NCBI RefSeq assembly: GCF_016888005.1
Contig: NZ_JAFDVE010000002.1
Location: 124,001 to 188,000, forward strand
Direction of reading: 5' to 3'
Length of the DNA: 64,000 bases
Origin: Phycicoccus sp. CSK15P-2
Lineage (GTDB): Bacteria > Actinomycetota > Actinomycetes > Actinomycetales > Dermatophilaceae
Part shown: positions 10,122 through 18,437 of the stretch, one piece after another
How the letters are laid out: every line of letters starts with the position of its first letter
Position numbering within the stretch: the first letter of the stretch is position 1
The notes under the pieces: model-generated
Told to the model about the DNA's origin: nothing
Seen by the model: the letters and a program-made list of their open reading frames with translations, nothing else
The model's database searches: none
Made by a program: the position numbers and the translations under genes

Positions 10122-10634
10122 ATGCCGGTCCATGGCGTGGCCGTCACGGTCCCGCAGCCGTGGGGCGACGAGCTCCAGGAGGCGCGGGAGCGCTTCGGCG
10201 ACCCCATGGCGTCGGCCATCCCGCCGCACGTGACGCTCCTGCCGCCCACCGAGATCGCGCCCGAGGACCTCGATGACTTCTTCTTCCACCTCGAGGACGT
10301 CTGCTCCGGTTTCGAGCCGTTCCCCATGGTGCTCTCCGGCACCGGGACGTTCCGCCCGATCTCGCCCGTGGTGTTCGTCCAGGTCTCGCGTGGGCTCGCG
10401 CACTGCGAGGTGCTCGAGCACGCCATCCGCTCCGGGCCCGTGATGCGGCCGCTCGACTTCCCGTACCACCCGCACGTGACGATCGCCCACCACCTCGAGG
10501 ACGCCGCGCTCGACCGCGCCTTCGACGACCTCGCCGACTTCCGATGCGACTTCACGGTGGAGTCCGTCGAGTTCTACGCCCACGACGAGGGCGTCTGGCG
10601 GGCGGTGCACTCCTTTCCCCTCGCGCACCGGTGA
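10122..10634 (+). CDS. 2'-5' RNA ligase / 2H phosphoesterase family protein
   Basis: A 170-aa protein of the 2H phosphoesterase superfamily. Both catalytic H-x-T-x motifs are present: H-V-T-L near residues 35-38 and H-V-T-I near 114-117, separated by the expected distance. Family members act on 2',3'-cyclic or 2'-5' phosphodiester bonds in RNA or nucleotides; the biological substrate here is unknown. It begins 9 nt after trpS and is probably co-transcribed, which hints at RNA metabolism but does not prove it. Confidence 0.85.
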   Translation: MPVHGVAVTVPQPWGDELQEARERFGDPMASAIPPHVTLLPPTEIAPEDLDDFFFHLEDVCSGFEPFPMVLSGTGTFRPISPVVFVQVSRGLAHCEVLEHAIRSGPVMRPLDFPYHPHVTIAHHLEDAALDRAFDDLADFRCDFTVESVEFYAHDEGVWRAVHSFPLAHR

Positions 10635-10927
10635 CCGGGCGCCGGGCCGGGTGCCGCCCAAGGCATTGACCGCCGTCTCGTCCGTCCGAGCGCGACACAT
10701 CGTGGCCGCAGGGTAAAAGTTTGGTCAAGAGGCTTGTGGCCAATTGGCTGCTTCCTCTAGTTTTCACCTGCCGCGCATCAGTGCGGTTCGGGGTCATGGC
10801 TTTTCAGTTGCTCACAGACAGGGTCATCCAGGGTGGACAACTGGCTTGCCAAAAATCCTGAGGCTTCGTCTCACGACCGGCTCGTGGCTCAGAGTCTCGC
10901 CGACGAACTGCGTGGGGTGTTGCCACG
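10635..10927. other. Lower-GC intergenic stretch opening a small islet
   Basis: After the 2H gene the sequence becomes visibly richer in A+T, with runs such as the AAAAATCC around 10850. The composition change continues to about 11330. Apart from the short frame at 10833-10931 I see no RNA gene, repeat or insertion-sequence end. It looks like foreign or decayed DNA. Confidence 0.5.
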
Positions 10928-10931
10928 ATGA
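10833..10931 (+). pseudogene. 32-aa frame, possible 3' remnant of a lost gene
   Basis: A GTG-started frame encodes 32 residues (opening V-D-N-W-L-A-K-N-P-E-A and ending E-L-R-G-V-L-P-R). Its TGA overlaps the ATG of the next gene by 4 nt (ATGA), the usual sign of translational coupling. The peptide is too short to classify. It may be a genuine small leader gene or the surviving end of a longer gene removed by deletion, such as a partner of the 113-aa protein. Confidence 0.3.
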
Positions 10932-11269
10932 GCGCCGAAACTGTTGCCTTCATCGGCGCGCTAACGTATCAGAATCGCGAGCTGCTCCCAGTGCTGCAGG
11001 AACAGCTGGCCGACAATGACGATCAGGTGCTCCCTCATTTGGTGATGGCTGACGTCGTCCGATGGCTCGTCGTGCATAGATCAGACGAAGAAGTCGTACG
11101 CTCGATCATCGATTGGCTCGAAAGGGCCTACGAGAGAGGGGACGACGACGTACGCGACGTTATCGCGGTCAGTGGCGTAGAGATGATTCCCGACCCAGGC
11201 CAGCCCGGGGCAGAGTTGCGCACCTACCTCGGACCGCAACTATCGACAGTCGACCCGTGGCCCGCGTGA
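10928..11269 (+). CDS. Small acidic protein of unknown function (possible orphan immunity-type gene)
   Basis: A 113-aa, acidic, apparently all-helical cytosolic protein with no signal peptide or membrane segment. Codon use is less GC-biased than in its neighbours. It shows a pattern of a helical N-terminus, L-P-H-L-V-M-A-D-V-V-R-W-L near residues 37-49, and a C-terminal L-G-P-Q-L. This is reminiscent of small DUF7674-like proteins often found singly or near polymorphic-toxin loci, but I recognise the family only tentatively. Overlap with the tiny upstream frame suggests it was once second in an operon. No toxin gene is visible nearby. Confidence 0.55.
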   Translation: MSAETVAFIGALTYQNRELLPVLQEQLADNDDQVLPHLVMADVVRWLVVHRSDEEVVRSIIDWLERAYERGDDDVRDVIAVSGVEMIPDPGQPGAELRTYLGPQLSTVDPWPA

Positions 11270-11356
11270 GCATTCGCACGGCTATTCGGGCTCTTCACCA
11301 ATGAGCGGTGGGAAACAGTGTGGCTCGCTGACGCGGCGGTGGCGCTGGACGAGGTG

Positions 11357-12526
11357 TTACGCGGCGCGCTCCACGGCGATGCGGTGGGCTGCGACGACGT
11401 GCTCGTAGTGGCCGACGAGCTCACCGACGACGGCCGCCCACGTCCGACCCTCCACCGCGAGGCGACCGGCTCGCCCCATCCGCTCGCGCGTAGGCGCGTC
11501 CGCGACGAGCCGCGTCACGTGACGGGCGAGGTCGGCGGGGTCGTCCGGGTCGAAGAGCCACCCGGTGACGCCGTGCGCGACGAGGTCGACCGGCCCGCCC
11601 CGCGCCGGTGCCACGACGGGCAGGCCGCTCGCCGCCGCCTCCTGCAGCGTCTGGCCGAAGGTCTCGCGCGTCCCGGGGTGGACGAACACGTCGAGCAGCC
11701 CGTAGGCATCCGCAAGGGCCTCACCCGAGCGCTGCCCGAGGAACACCGGCGGGCGGTTCGGGCGGCCGGGCATCCCCGCCACCGCCTCCGCCAGCCGGGT
11801 CGCGACCCGTGAACGGCTCGGCCCGTCACCCGTGATGACGAGCCGGGTGCCCGGGACGCCCGCCACGGCAGCGAGCCGCCCGAGCTCCTTCTCCGGGGCG
11901 ATCCGGCCGACGTACCCGACGAGCACCTCCCCGTCCGGCGCGAGCTCGGCCCGCGCCCCGGCCGCCCGCTCGCGACGTGACGGGTCGAAGAGTGCCGTGT
12001 CGACGCCCCGCCCCCACCGTGCCGTCCGTCCGATGCCGTGCGACGCCAGCTCGGCGAGCGTGGGAGTGGAGGGTGCGAGGGTGAGGTCGGCGAGCTCGTG
12101 CACCCGCCGGATCCACCGCCACGCGGCGCCGGCGGCCTGGACACCGACGACGCCCGGGCCGTGCTGGGCGAGGTAGCTGGGCATGTCGGTCTGGTAGACG
12201 GCCACGGACGGGATGTCGAGCTGCCGGGCCACCGACAGCGCCCGTGCCCCGAGGACGAACGGCGACGCCACGTGGACGACGTCCGGCGAGGTCGCGCGCA
12301 GCAGGGCGCGAACGGCCCGGGTCGGGACGCCCATCGGGAAGGCGCGCACCGCCACCGACGGCACCTGGTGCACCGGGACACCCCGATGGGTGACCGGCGC
12401 CGGGCCGGGGCAGAGGACGGACACCTCGTGACCGCTCGCGCTCAGGCACTCGACGGCACGGCACACGCTGGTCGTGACGCCGTTGAGCGTCGGGAGGAAG
12501 GACTCGGTGACGACGACGATGCGCAC
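11357..12526 (-). CDS. Glycosyltransferase family 4 (probable GDP-mannose-dependent mannosyltransferase)
   Basis: A 389-aa GT-B glycosyltransferase. The N-terminus (V-V-T-E-S-F-L-P-T-L-N-G-V) is the donor/acceptor loop shared by PimB/MgtA-like mannosyltransferases. G-Y-V-G-R-I-A-P-E-K-E-L near residue 205 and G-T-R-E-T-F-G-Q-T-L-Q-E-A near 288 carry the conserved Lys and the E-x7-E nucleotide-sugar motif. The GTG at 12526 gives the standard start; longer frames run antisense into manC. It diverges from a mannose-1-phosphate guanylyltransferase gene, whose product GDP-mannose is the likely donor. The acceptor (phosphatidylinositol mannoside, lipid or wall glycan) is not determinable. Confidence 0.85.
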   Translation of the reverse strand: MRIVVVTESFLPTLNGVTTSVCRAVECLSASGHEVSVLCPGPAPVTHRGVPVHQVPSVAVRAFPMGVPTRAVRALLRATSPDVVHVASPFVLGARALSVARQLDIPSVAVYQTDMPSYLAQHGPGVVGVQAAGAAWRWIRRVHELADLTLAPSTPTLAELASHGIGRTARWGRGVDTALFDPSRRERAAGARAELAPDGEVLVGYVGRIAPEKELGRLAAVAGVPGTRLVITGDGPSRSRVATRLAEAVAGMPGRPNRPPVFLGQRSGEALADAYGLLDVFVHPGTRETFGQTLQEAAASGLPVVAPARGGPVDLVAHGVTGWLFDPDDPADLARHVTRLVADAPTRERMGRAGRLAVEGRTWAAVVGELVGHYEHVVAAHRIAVERAA

Positions 12527-12601
12527 ACGTCCAGCGTCGAGGCCCCAGGGAGACTCCAGGCGACGTCCCGTCGTGTGTCGGGTGACCGCTGGGTGACGGG
12601 A

Positions 12602-12607
12602 TACCCT
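12602..12607 (+). promoter_or_regulatory. Leaderless -10 box for manC
   Basis: TACCCT ends 6 nt before the manC ATG, which has no Shine-Dalgarno. Confidence 0.45.
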
Positions 12608-12613
12608 CGGACC

Positions 12614-13690
12614 ATGCCGGACGTCGAGGGGTTCTGGGCGGTCGTCCCCGCCGGCGGGGCCGGCACGCGCCTCTGGCCGCTCAGCCGCGCAGGCCACCCC
12701 AAGTTCCTCCTCGACCTCACCGGCAGCGGGCGCACCCTGCTCCAGGCCACCGTCGACCGCCTCACCCCGCTCACCGCCGACCGCGTCGTCGTCGTCACCG
12801 GGGCCGCGCACGCCGACTCCGTCCGCGGCCAGCTGCCCGGCCTCCCGCGGGACCGCGTCCTCGCCGAGCCGTCCCCGCGTGACTCGATGGCGGCCATCGG
12901 GCTCGCCGCCGCCGTCGTCGAGCGGATCGACCCGGACGCCGTCGTCGGCTCCTTCGCCGCCGACCACGTCATCCCCGACACCGGCGCCTTCCACACCGCC
13001 GTCCGGGAGGCCGTCGAGGTCGCACGCGACGGCCATCTCGTCACCCTCGGGGTGGAGCCCACCCACCCGGCCACGGGCTTCGGCTACATCCGGGCCGGCG
13101 AGCCGCTGGACGGCGCGTCCACCGCCCTGCGCGCGCTGGAGTTCGTCGAGAAGCCCGACGCCGAGCGCGCCGCCGCGTACCTGGAGACCGGCGGGTACCG
13201 CTGGAACGCCGGGATGTTCGTCGCCCGTGCCGGCACCCTCCTCGACCTCCTCACCCGATGGCATCCCGCGCTCGCCGCGGGGCTGCGGGAGATCGCCGCC
13301 GAACCGGCACGGCTGGACGACCTCTGGCCGCAGCTCGAGCGGATCGCCATCGACCACGCCGTCGCCGAGCCCGCCGCCGCGGACGGGCGGGTGGTCGTCG
13401 TCCCGGCGCCGTTTACCTGGGACGACATCGGCGACTTCGCGAGTCTCGGTTCGCTGCTGCCGGTGGAGGAGGGCGTCGCCGTCCTCGGGGACCGCGACCT
13501 GGTCCACGCCGCCGACACGCGCGGACTCGTCGTCCCCGCGGGTGGCCGCCGCGTCGCGGTCGTCGGGATGGACGACGTCGTCGTCGTCGACACCCCCGAC
13601 GCCCTCCTCGTGACCACGCGGGCCCGGGCACAGGAGGTCAAGGGTGTCGTCGAGGCGCTGCGCGCCGAGGGGCGCACCCACCTGCTCTGA
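12614..13690 (+). CDS. manC: Mannose-1-phosphate guanylyltransferase
   Basis: Makes GDP-mannose from mannose-1-phosphate and GTP. The 358-aa protein has the nucleotidyltransferase signature V-V-P-A-G-G-A-G-T-R-L-W-P-L-S-R at residues 9-24, the F-V-E-K-P motif near 177-181, and the W-N-A-G-M-F and W-D-D-I-G-D blocks. It lacks the C-terminal phosphomannose isomerase domain of bifunctional ManC/AlgA enzymes. The ATG at 12614 is preceded by a TACCCT box. The 5' extension of the frame back to 12038 is antisense to the glycosyltransferase and not coding. Confidence 0.92.
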   Translation: MPDVEGFWAVVPAGGAGTRLWPLSRAGHPKFLLDLTGSGRTLLQATVDRLTPLTADRVVVVTGAAHADSVRGQLPGLPRDRVLAEPSPRDSMAAIGLAAAVVERIDPDAVVGSFAADHVIPDTGAFHTAVREAVEVARDGHLVTLGVEPTHPATGFGYIRAGEPLDGASTALRALEFVEKPDAERAAAYLETGGYRWNAGMFVARAGTLLDLLTRWHPALAAGLREIAAEPARLDDLWPQLERIAIDHAVAEPAAADGRVVVVPAPFTWDDIGDFASLGSLLPVEEGVAVLGDRDLVHAADTRGLVVPAGGRRVAVVGMDDVVVVDTPDALLVTTRARAQEVKGVVEALRAEGRTHLL

Positions 13691-13757
13691 ACGGGTTCGG
13701 CCGTCGACGAGCAGCTGTCGGGGCACCCGCGCGCCAAGACCGGGACCCGAATATGTT

Positions 13758-13841
13758 AGGAAACTTTACGCGTTCTGACCTGCGTAAACGTCGATATTTC
13801 CTCACTTGGGGATTGACAGCCATGGTGACGTGCCGATTGAT
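13758..13841 (+). promoter_or_regulatory. Promoter and dyad region upstream of the GH30 gene
   Basis: This A+T-rich segment contains a perfect TTTACGC-N10-GCGTAAA dyad (13765-13788), flanked by AGGAAA (13758) and TTTCCT (13797-13802). A consensus -35 TTGACA (13813-13818) then lies 17 bp before ATTGAT (13836-13841). It suggests a repressor- or activator-controlled promoter with a ~40-nt leader. The regulator is unknown. Confidence 0.5.
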
Positions 13842-13888
13842 TGTCGTCCGTCAGATGCAGCTCACCATCTCGGTAGGGGAAGTCTCGG

Positions 13889-15742
13889 ATGATGCACAGG
13901 CGCGTTCTCGGGGCCGTCGCGGCGGCGTTCGCTCTGGTCGGTGGTGGCCTGGCCGCACCACCGGCCGCGGCGGCGGGCGAGCAGGTGCATATCTACCTCA
14001 CCACCACCAGTGACGCCGGTGGCCGCACGGTCACTCGTGGCCTGCAGCAGCAGTCGCCCGTGTCGTTCGCCTCCGGCAGCGCGGGGGCCGACCAGACCAT
14101 CAGGGTCGACGAGTCCGTCCAGTACCAGCAGTTCGAGGGAGCAGGGGCGTCGTTCACCGACACCGCGGCATGGCTCATGAGGGGTAGCGGTGCCCTCAGC
14201 CAGTCCACCCGGGACGAGGTGATGACGAAGCTCTTCAGCCCCACGTCCGGCATCGGCGTCAGCGCCGTCCGCAACGTGATCGGCTCCTCGGACCTGGCGC
14301 GGTCGAGCTACTCCTACGACAACACCTGCTGCGACCTCAACGACTTCTCGCTGGCTCGCGACGCCGACGTTCTCGCACTGACCGGACAGGCCGCGGACCT
14401 CAACCCGCAGCTGACGGTGTTCGCGTCGCCGTGGTCGGCTCCCCCCTGGATGAAGGACAACAACTCCCACCAGCAGGGCTACCTACGCGCCGAGTACTAC
14501 AAGACCTACGCGCAGTACTTCGTCAAGTACATCCAGGGCTACCAGGCACGCGGCATCGACATCGACTACGTGACCGAGCAGAACGAGCCCGGCTGCTGCG
14601 AGAGCTACCCGTCCATGCAGTGGCCGATCTCCGGACTGCAGTCCTTCGCCAAGAACGACCTGCTCCCGGCCCTGCAGAGCGCCGGGCTGGGCACCAAGGT
14701 GCTGGTGCACGACTGGAACTACAGCGACTACGACAGGTGGGCCGCTCCTCTGGTCGACGACCCCGCCATCCGCAACCACCCGAACTTCGGCGGCGTGGCG
14801 TGGCACGGGTACGGAGGCAACCCGAGCAAGGCCACCTCGGTCCACCAGCAGTACCCGGCGATGAACCAGTACTTCACCGAGCACTCCGGCGGTACCTGGG
14901 TCGGCAACCAGCACGCCGAGGACGTCACCTCGATGATCGACTACACCCGCAACTGGGCCCGGTCGTGGACCAAGTGGAGTCTCGCGGTCGACCAGAACCG
15001 GGGCCCGCACAACGGCGGCTGTGGCACCTGCACCGGGCTGATCACCGTCCACAACGGCGACGGCCGTAGCGGCCAGGTCGACTACACCATCGAGTACTAC
15101 ACGATGGGACACCTGACCAAGTTCGTGAGGCCCGGCGCGCGGCGCATCGACTCCACCGCGAGCTCGACGGTCCCCAACGTGGCGTGGCAGAACCCCGACG
15201 GGTCCAAGGCCCTGATCGCGCACAACACCAGCGGAAGCACCCAGTCGGTGAAGGTGCAGTGGGGTGGGCAGTCCTTCACGTACGACCTTCCCACCCGCAC
15301 CTCCGCGACCTTCACCTGGAACGGCACCCCGTCCGGTGGCGGGGGCGGGGGAGGCAGCGCCGGTCAGATCAGCGGACTCGGTGGGAAGTGCCTCGACGTC
15401 ACGGAGGGCTCGACGGCCAACGGCACCCCGGCCCAGATGTGGACCTGCTACGCCGGCAGCCGCAACCAGACGTGGACGCTGGCATCCGACCAGACCGTGC
15501 GGGCCCTGGGCAAGTGCCTGGACATCGAGGGTCGGGGAGTCACGAACGGTTCGGTGGTTCAGATGTGGGACTGCCACGGAGGTGAGAACCAGCGGTGGGT
15601 CCACACCTCGGCCGGTGACCTGGTGAACCCGGCGTCCGACAAGTGTCTGGACGTCACCGACAAGAGCTCGGCCAACGGTGCGAGGCTGCAGATCTGGACG
15701 TGCACCGGCACGTCCAACCAGAAGTGGACGGTGCGTCGCTGA
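13889..15742 (+). CDS. Secreted GH30 glycosidase with C-terminal ricin-B lectin domain
   Basis: A 617-aa exported enzyme. Residues 1-29 form a signal peptide (M-M-H-R-R, hydrophobic core, A-A-A-A before G30). The catalytic region (about 35-475) matches glycoside hydrolase family 30: acid/base Glu233 in T-E-Q-N-E-P, nucleophile Glu331 in F-T-E-H-S-G-G, and the S-P-W-S-A-P-P-W-M-K strand near 180. A Gly-rich linker (482-490) leads to a ricin-type beta-trefoil (493-617) with repeated C-L-D and Q-x-W motifs. Likely activities are endo-beta-1,6-glucanase or glucosylceramidase-like; fungal-wall glucan is a plausible substrate (inference). AGGGGA 8 nt upstream supports translation; ATG 13892 is an alternative start. 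Confidence 0.9.
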   Translation: MMHRRVLGAVAAAFALVGGGLAAPPAAAAGEQVHIYLTTTSDAGGRTVTRGLQQQSPVSFASGSAGADQTIRVDESVQYQQFEGAGASFTDTAAWLMRGSGALSQSTRDEVMTKLFSPTSGIGVSAVRNVIGSSDLARSSYSYDNTCCDLNDFSLARDADVLALTGQAADLNPQLTVFASPWSAPPWMKDNNSHQQGYLRAEYYKTYAQYFVKYIQGYQARGIDIDYVTEQNEPGCCESYPSMQWPISGLQSFAKNDLLPALQSAGLGTKVLVHDWNYSDYDRWAAPLVDDPAIRNHPNFGGVAWHGYGGNPSKATSVHQQYPAMNQYFTEHSGGTWVGNQHAEDVTSMIDYTRNWARSWTKWSLAVDQNRGPHNGGCGTCTGLITVHNGDGRSGQVDYTIEYYTMGHLTKFVRPGARRIDSTASSTVPNVAWQNPDGSKALIAHNTSGSTQSVKVQWGGQSFTYDLPTRTSATFTWNGTPSGGGGGGGSAGQISGLGGKCLDVTEGSTANGTPAQMWTCYAGSRNQTWTLASDQTVRALGKCLDIEGRGVTNGSVVQMWDCHGGENQRWVHTSAGDLVNPASDKCLDVTDKSSANGARLQIWTCTGTSNQKWTVRR

Positions 15743-15765
15743 CGAACCCTTCTGTGGTCCTCGAC

Positions 15766-15807
15766 CACGGCGGCCCCGGCAGGCGCGATCCTGCCGGGGC
15801 CGCCGTG
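15766..15807 (+). terminator. Strong hairpin terminator after the GH30 gene
   Basis: A perfect 18-bp GC-rich stem (15766-15783 / 15790-15807) with a 6-nt loop, followed by a short T-containing tail, lies 24 nt beyond the stop codon. It also faces the convergent ABC permease gene. Confidence 0.75.
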
Positions 15808-15877
15808 TTGGGTCACGGACGTCACCAGAGCATCCGCCGGGGTCGCCCTGGCCACCACGCGCATCGACGCGCAGGGC

Positions 15878-17491
15878 TCACGCGACGTCGCGGCGGGAGT
15901 AGGCGACCGCTCCTGCCGCGACGAGCGCGACGGCGACGGCGGTGAGGCCCACGGCCTCCGCGACGGCGAACGTCCCGCCGGGCAGCTGGGACAGGTGGGC
16001 GAACGGCGAGAGGTCGACCACCCATCCGGGGATCTGCATCGTCGGCCCGAGCTCGCCCACGAGGAACGCGACGAGCCCGACGCCCCACGCCGCGGCGGCG
16101 TACCGCGGCGCTGCTCCGACGAGCAGCGCCGCGACGCCGACGAGCACCCACACCGCCGGCAGCGTGGAGAGCGCGGCCGCCATCGTCTCGCGGAAACCGG
16201 GCGCCGCGTTGCTCGTGCGCGGGCCGAGCAGCCCGACGACGGAGCCGAGGACCACGAGAAGCATCGTCGGCAGGGCGACGCCGAGCGCCACGTGCGATCC
16301 GTACCAGGCGGTCCGGGTCGTCGGGGTCGTGAGCACGGACTCACCGGTTCCGCTTCGCTCCGCCGCGGCGAGCCGGAGGACGAGCGCGATGCCCGCCGCC
16401 GCGACGAGCGCGGCCACGAACTTCGTCTCGGTCGCGAGGAAGATGTCCTCGACCGTGCCCGCGGAGCCGCCGAGGGCCTCGAGCATCGACTGCATCTGCG
16501 GGTTGTCCGCGAGATCGCCGACCGATCCGAGCAGGGACCCGATGACGACACCGCCGACGACGAGCCCCACCGTCCAGCCGACGATCGACCCCGTCGCGAG
16601 CCGCGTGACGAGCCCGCCGGGGCCGGAGAGCAGGGAGCCGGCGCGCCGCGGACCGTTGCGCGCGGGCAGCAGGCCGGCGCCGAGGTCCCGGCGGCCGTTG
16701 ACCAGCACCGCCACGGCGAGCCCGACCACGAGGACGAGTGCGCCCGCGCCGAGGAGCCACGTCCGGTCCGCGCCGTACGCCTCGACCCGACCCGCCCAGC
16801 CGAGGGGCGAGACCCAGCCGAGGCCCCGCAGTACGGAACCGTCGTCGACGGCGTCGTCGACGGCGCGCAGCACGTAGGCGGCCCCGAGCGTGCCGAAGGC
16901 CAGGCCGCCGGCCCCGCGCGTCGTCGAGGCGACCTGCGTGGCCACCGCCGCGATGCCCACGGCGGAGAGCCCGGCCGTGAGCCAGGCGGCCCCGAACGCC
17001 ACGGAGCCGGCGGCATCCATCCCGAGACCCGCGAGACCGGCGGCGGAGAGCCCGGATGCGAGGAGCACCGCGGCGACGGCGAGGACGACCGCGGAGGCGA
17101 GCGGTGCCCAACGGCCCACCGCACCCGCCGCGAGGAGCTCGAGGCGGCCGTCCTCCTCCTCGGTGCGGGTGTGCCGCCGGACGACGACGATCGCGAGCAC
17201 CGAGGTGAGCACCGCACCCATCATCACCGTCTTGAAGACGGCGAACGCGTCGGCCGTCTGGGACGACACCGGTCCGTAGAGCGCGAGCACCGCGGGGTTG
17301 GCGATGATGCCCGCGAGCTCGCCGGCGACCGACTCGTCGTCCGGGTAGAGGTCGAGCGTGGCCCGGGCGGAGCCGACCGACAGCAGGACCAGACCGAGGA
17401 GGCTCGCCGGGACGAGCACCCGGTCGCGCCGCAGCGCGAAGCGCAGCAGCCGGCCGGTGCCGGCGAGGCCGGTCACGACGTGGCCGGTCAC
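15878..17491 (-). CDS. ABC exporter permease (polyketide-antibiotic/TnrB-like type)
   Basis: A 537-aa membrane protein with about twelve hydrophobic segments in two halves. It belongs to the large single-chain permease type seen in actinobacterial drug/antibiotic exporters. It is translated from a GTG overlapping the stop of the ATPase gene (GTGA), so the two subunits are coupled. The central hydrophilic stretch near 260-285 is Arg/Gly-rich. The substrate is unknown; efflux of a toxic or antimicrobial compound is inferred from family and from the adjacent divergent regulator. Confidence 0.83.
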   Translation of the reverse strand: MTGHVVTGLAGTGRLLRFALRRDRVLVPASLLGLVLLSVGSARATLDLYPDDESVAGELAGIIANPAVLALYGPVSSQTADAFAVFKTVMMGAVLTSVLAIVVVRRHTRTEEEDGRLELLAAGAVGRWAPLASAVVLAVAAVLLASGLSAAGLAGLGMDAAGSVAFGAAWLTAGLSAVGIAAVATQVASTTRGAGGLAFGTLGAAYVLRAVDDAVDDGSVLRGLGWVSPLGWAGRVEAYGADRTWLLGAGALVLVVGLAVAVLVNGRRDLGAGLLPARNGPRRAGSLLSGPGGLVTRLATGSIVGWTVGLVVGGVVIGSLLGSVGDLADNPQMQSMLEALGGSAGTVEDIFLATETKFVAALVAAAGIALVLRLAAAERSGTGESVLTTPTTRTAWYGSHVALGVALPTMLLVVLGSVVGLLGPRTSNAAPGFRETMAAALSTLPAVWVLVGVAALLVGAAPRYAAAAWGVGLVAFLVGELGPTMQIPGWVVDLSPFAHLSQLPGGTFAVAEAVGLTAVAVALVAAGAVAYSRRDVA

Positions 17492-18384
17492 GGGGCGGCT
17501 CCGTCGTAGCGCGCGAGGAACAGCTCCTCGAGCGACGGGGGCTGGCAGGTGAGGTCGGCGAGCCCACGCGCGGAGAGCTCGGCGACCAGTGCGCCGAGGT
17601 GCTCGGCCGCGACCGTGCAGGAGAGGTGGTCGCCGTCCAGCTCGACGTCGTCGACCCCCGGCCAGGCGGCGGCCTCGGTGGTGGTCGGGGGAGCGGCGAG
17701 CCGGGCGCGGACCCGGCTGCGGGTCAGGTGCCGGAGCTCGGCGAGGGTGCCGGTCTCGACGACGCGCCCGGAACGCACGATGCTCACCCGGTCGCAGACC
17801 GCCTCGACCTCGTTCAGCAGGTGGCTGGAGAGCAGGACGGTCCGGCCTGCCCGCCGGGCCTCGGCGAGCTCCTCCTGGAAGACCCGCTCCATCAGCGGGT
17901 CGAGCCCGGCCGTCGGCTCGTCGAGGAGCAGGAGAGGGACGTCGCTCGCCAGGGCCGACACGAGCGCCACCTTCTGCCGGTTGCCCTTGCTGTACGCCTT
18001 GCCCTTCTTCGTCTCGTCGAGGTCGAACCGCTCGACGAGGTGACGGCGGCGCTCCTCGTCGACTCCGCCGCGGAGCCGGGCCATGAGGTCGATCGTCTCG
18101 CCGCCGGAGAGGGTCGGCCAGAGGACGACGTCGCCGGGGACGTAGGCGAGCCGGCGGTGCAGCTCAGTGGCGTCCCGCCAGGGGTCGCTGCCGAGCACGG
18201 TCGCGCTGCCGGCGTCAGGCCGCAGGAGACCGAGGAGCGCCCGCAGGGTCGTCGACTTGCCGGCGCCGTTGGGGCCGAGGAAGCCGTGCACCTCGCCCTG
18301 GGCCACCGTGAGGTCGAGCCCGTCGAGGGCGACGGTGCGTCCGAAGGTCTTGCGGAGCCCGGAGACGGTGACGGCGTCGGTCAT
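17488..18384 (-). CDS. ABC transporter ATP-binding protein
   Basis: A 298-aa ABC ATPase of the drug-exporter (DrrA/CcmA-like) group. Walker A is G-P-N-G-A-G-K-S-T at about 38-46. The signature is a non-canonical Y-S-K-G-N-R-Q-K-V near 133, typical of this exporter group. Walker B L-L-L-L-D-E-P is near 155, and an S-S-H-L-L H-loop follows. The C-terminal ~80 residues form the accessory domain common in this group. A TACGGT -10 box ends 7 nt before the ATG, so a leaderless mRNA is likely. Confidence 0.9.
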   Translation of the reverse strand: MTDAVTVSGLRKTFGRTVALDGLDLTVAQGEVHGFLGPNGAGKSTTLRALLGLLRPDAGSATVLGSDPWRDATELHRRLAYVPGDVVLWPTLSGGETIDLMARLRGGVDEERRRHLVERFDLDETKKGKAYSKGNRQKVALVSALASDVPLLLLDEPTAGLDPLMERVFQEELAEARRAGRTVLLSSHLLNEVEAVCDRVSIVRSGRVVETGTLAELRHLTRSRVRARLAAPPTTTEAAAWPGVDDVELDGDHLSCTVAAEHLGALVAELSARGLADLTCQPPSLEELFLARYDGAAP

Positions 18385-18391
18385 GCCATCG

Positions 18392-18431
18392 ACCGTACAC
18401 CTGGTTCAGAAGTTTGTGAATGTTGTAACCT
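18392..18431. promoter_or_regulatory. Divergent promoters and candidate operator, ABC exporter / GbsR-type regulator
   Basis: Minus strand: TTCACA (18415-18420), a 17-bp spacer and TACGGT (18392-18397) precede the ABC ATPase ATG by 7 nt. Plus strand: TAACCT (18426-18431) lies 6 nt before the regulator ATG. An imperfect dyad with GGTT...AACC ends (18403-18430) covers both, a natural operator for autoregulation. Confidence 0.5.
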
Positions 18432-18437
18432 TCCGAC

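Noticed and set aside
10744-11019. 91-aa frame overlapping the orphan gene
   Set aside because: It conflicts in frame with the better-supported 113-aa gene, is Cys/Arg/Ser-rich and has no coupling or ribosome site.
12527-13726. Upstream extension of the glycosyltransferase frame
   Set aside because: It is antisense to manC, whose nucleotidyltransferase motifs are unmistakable.
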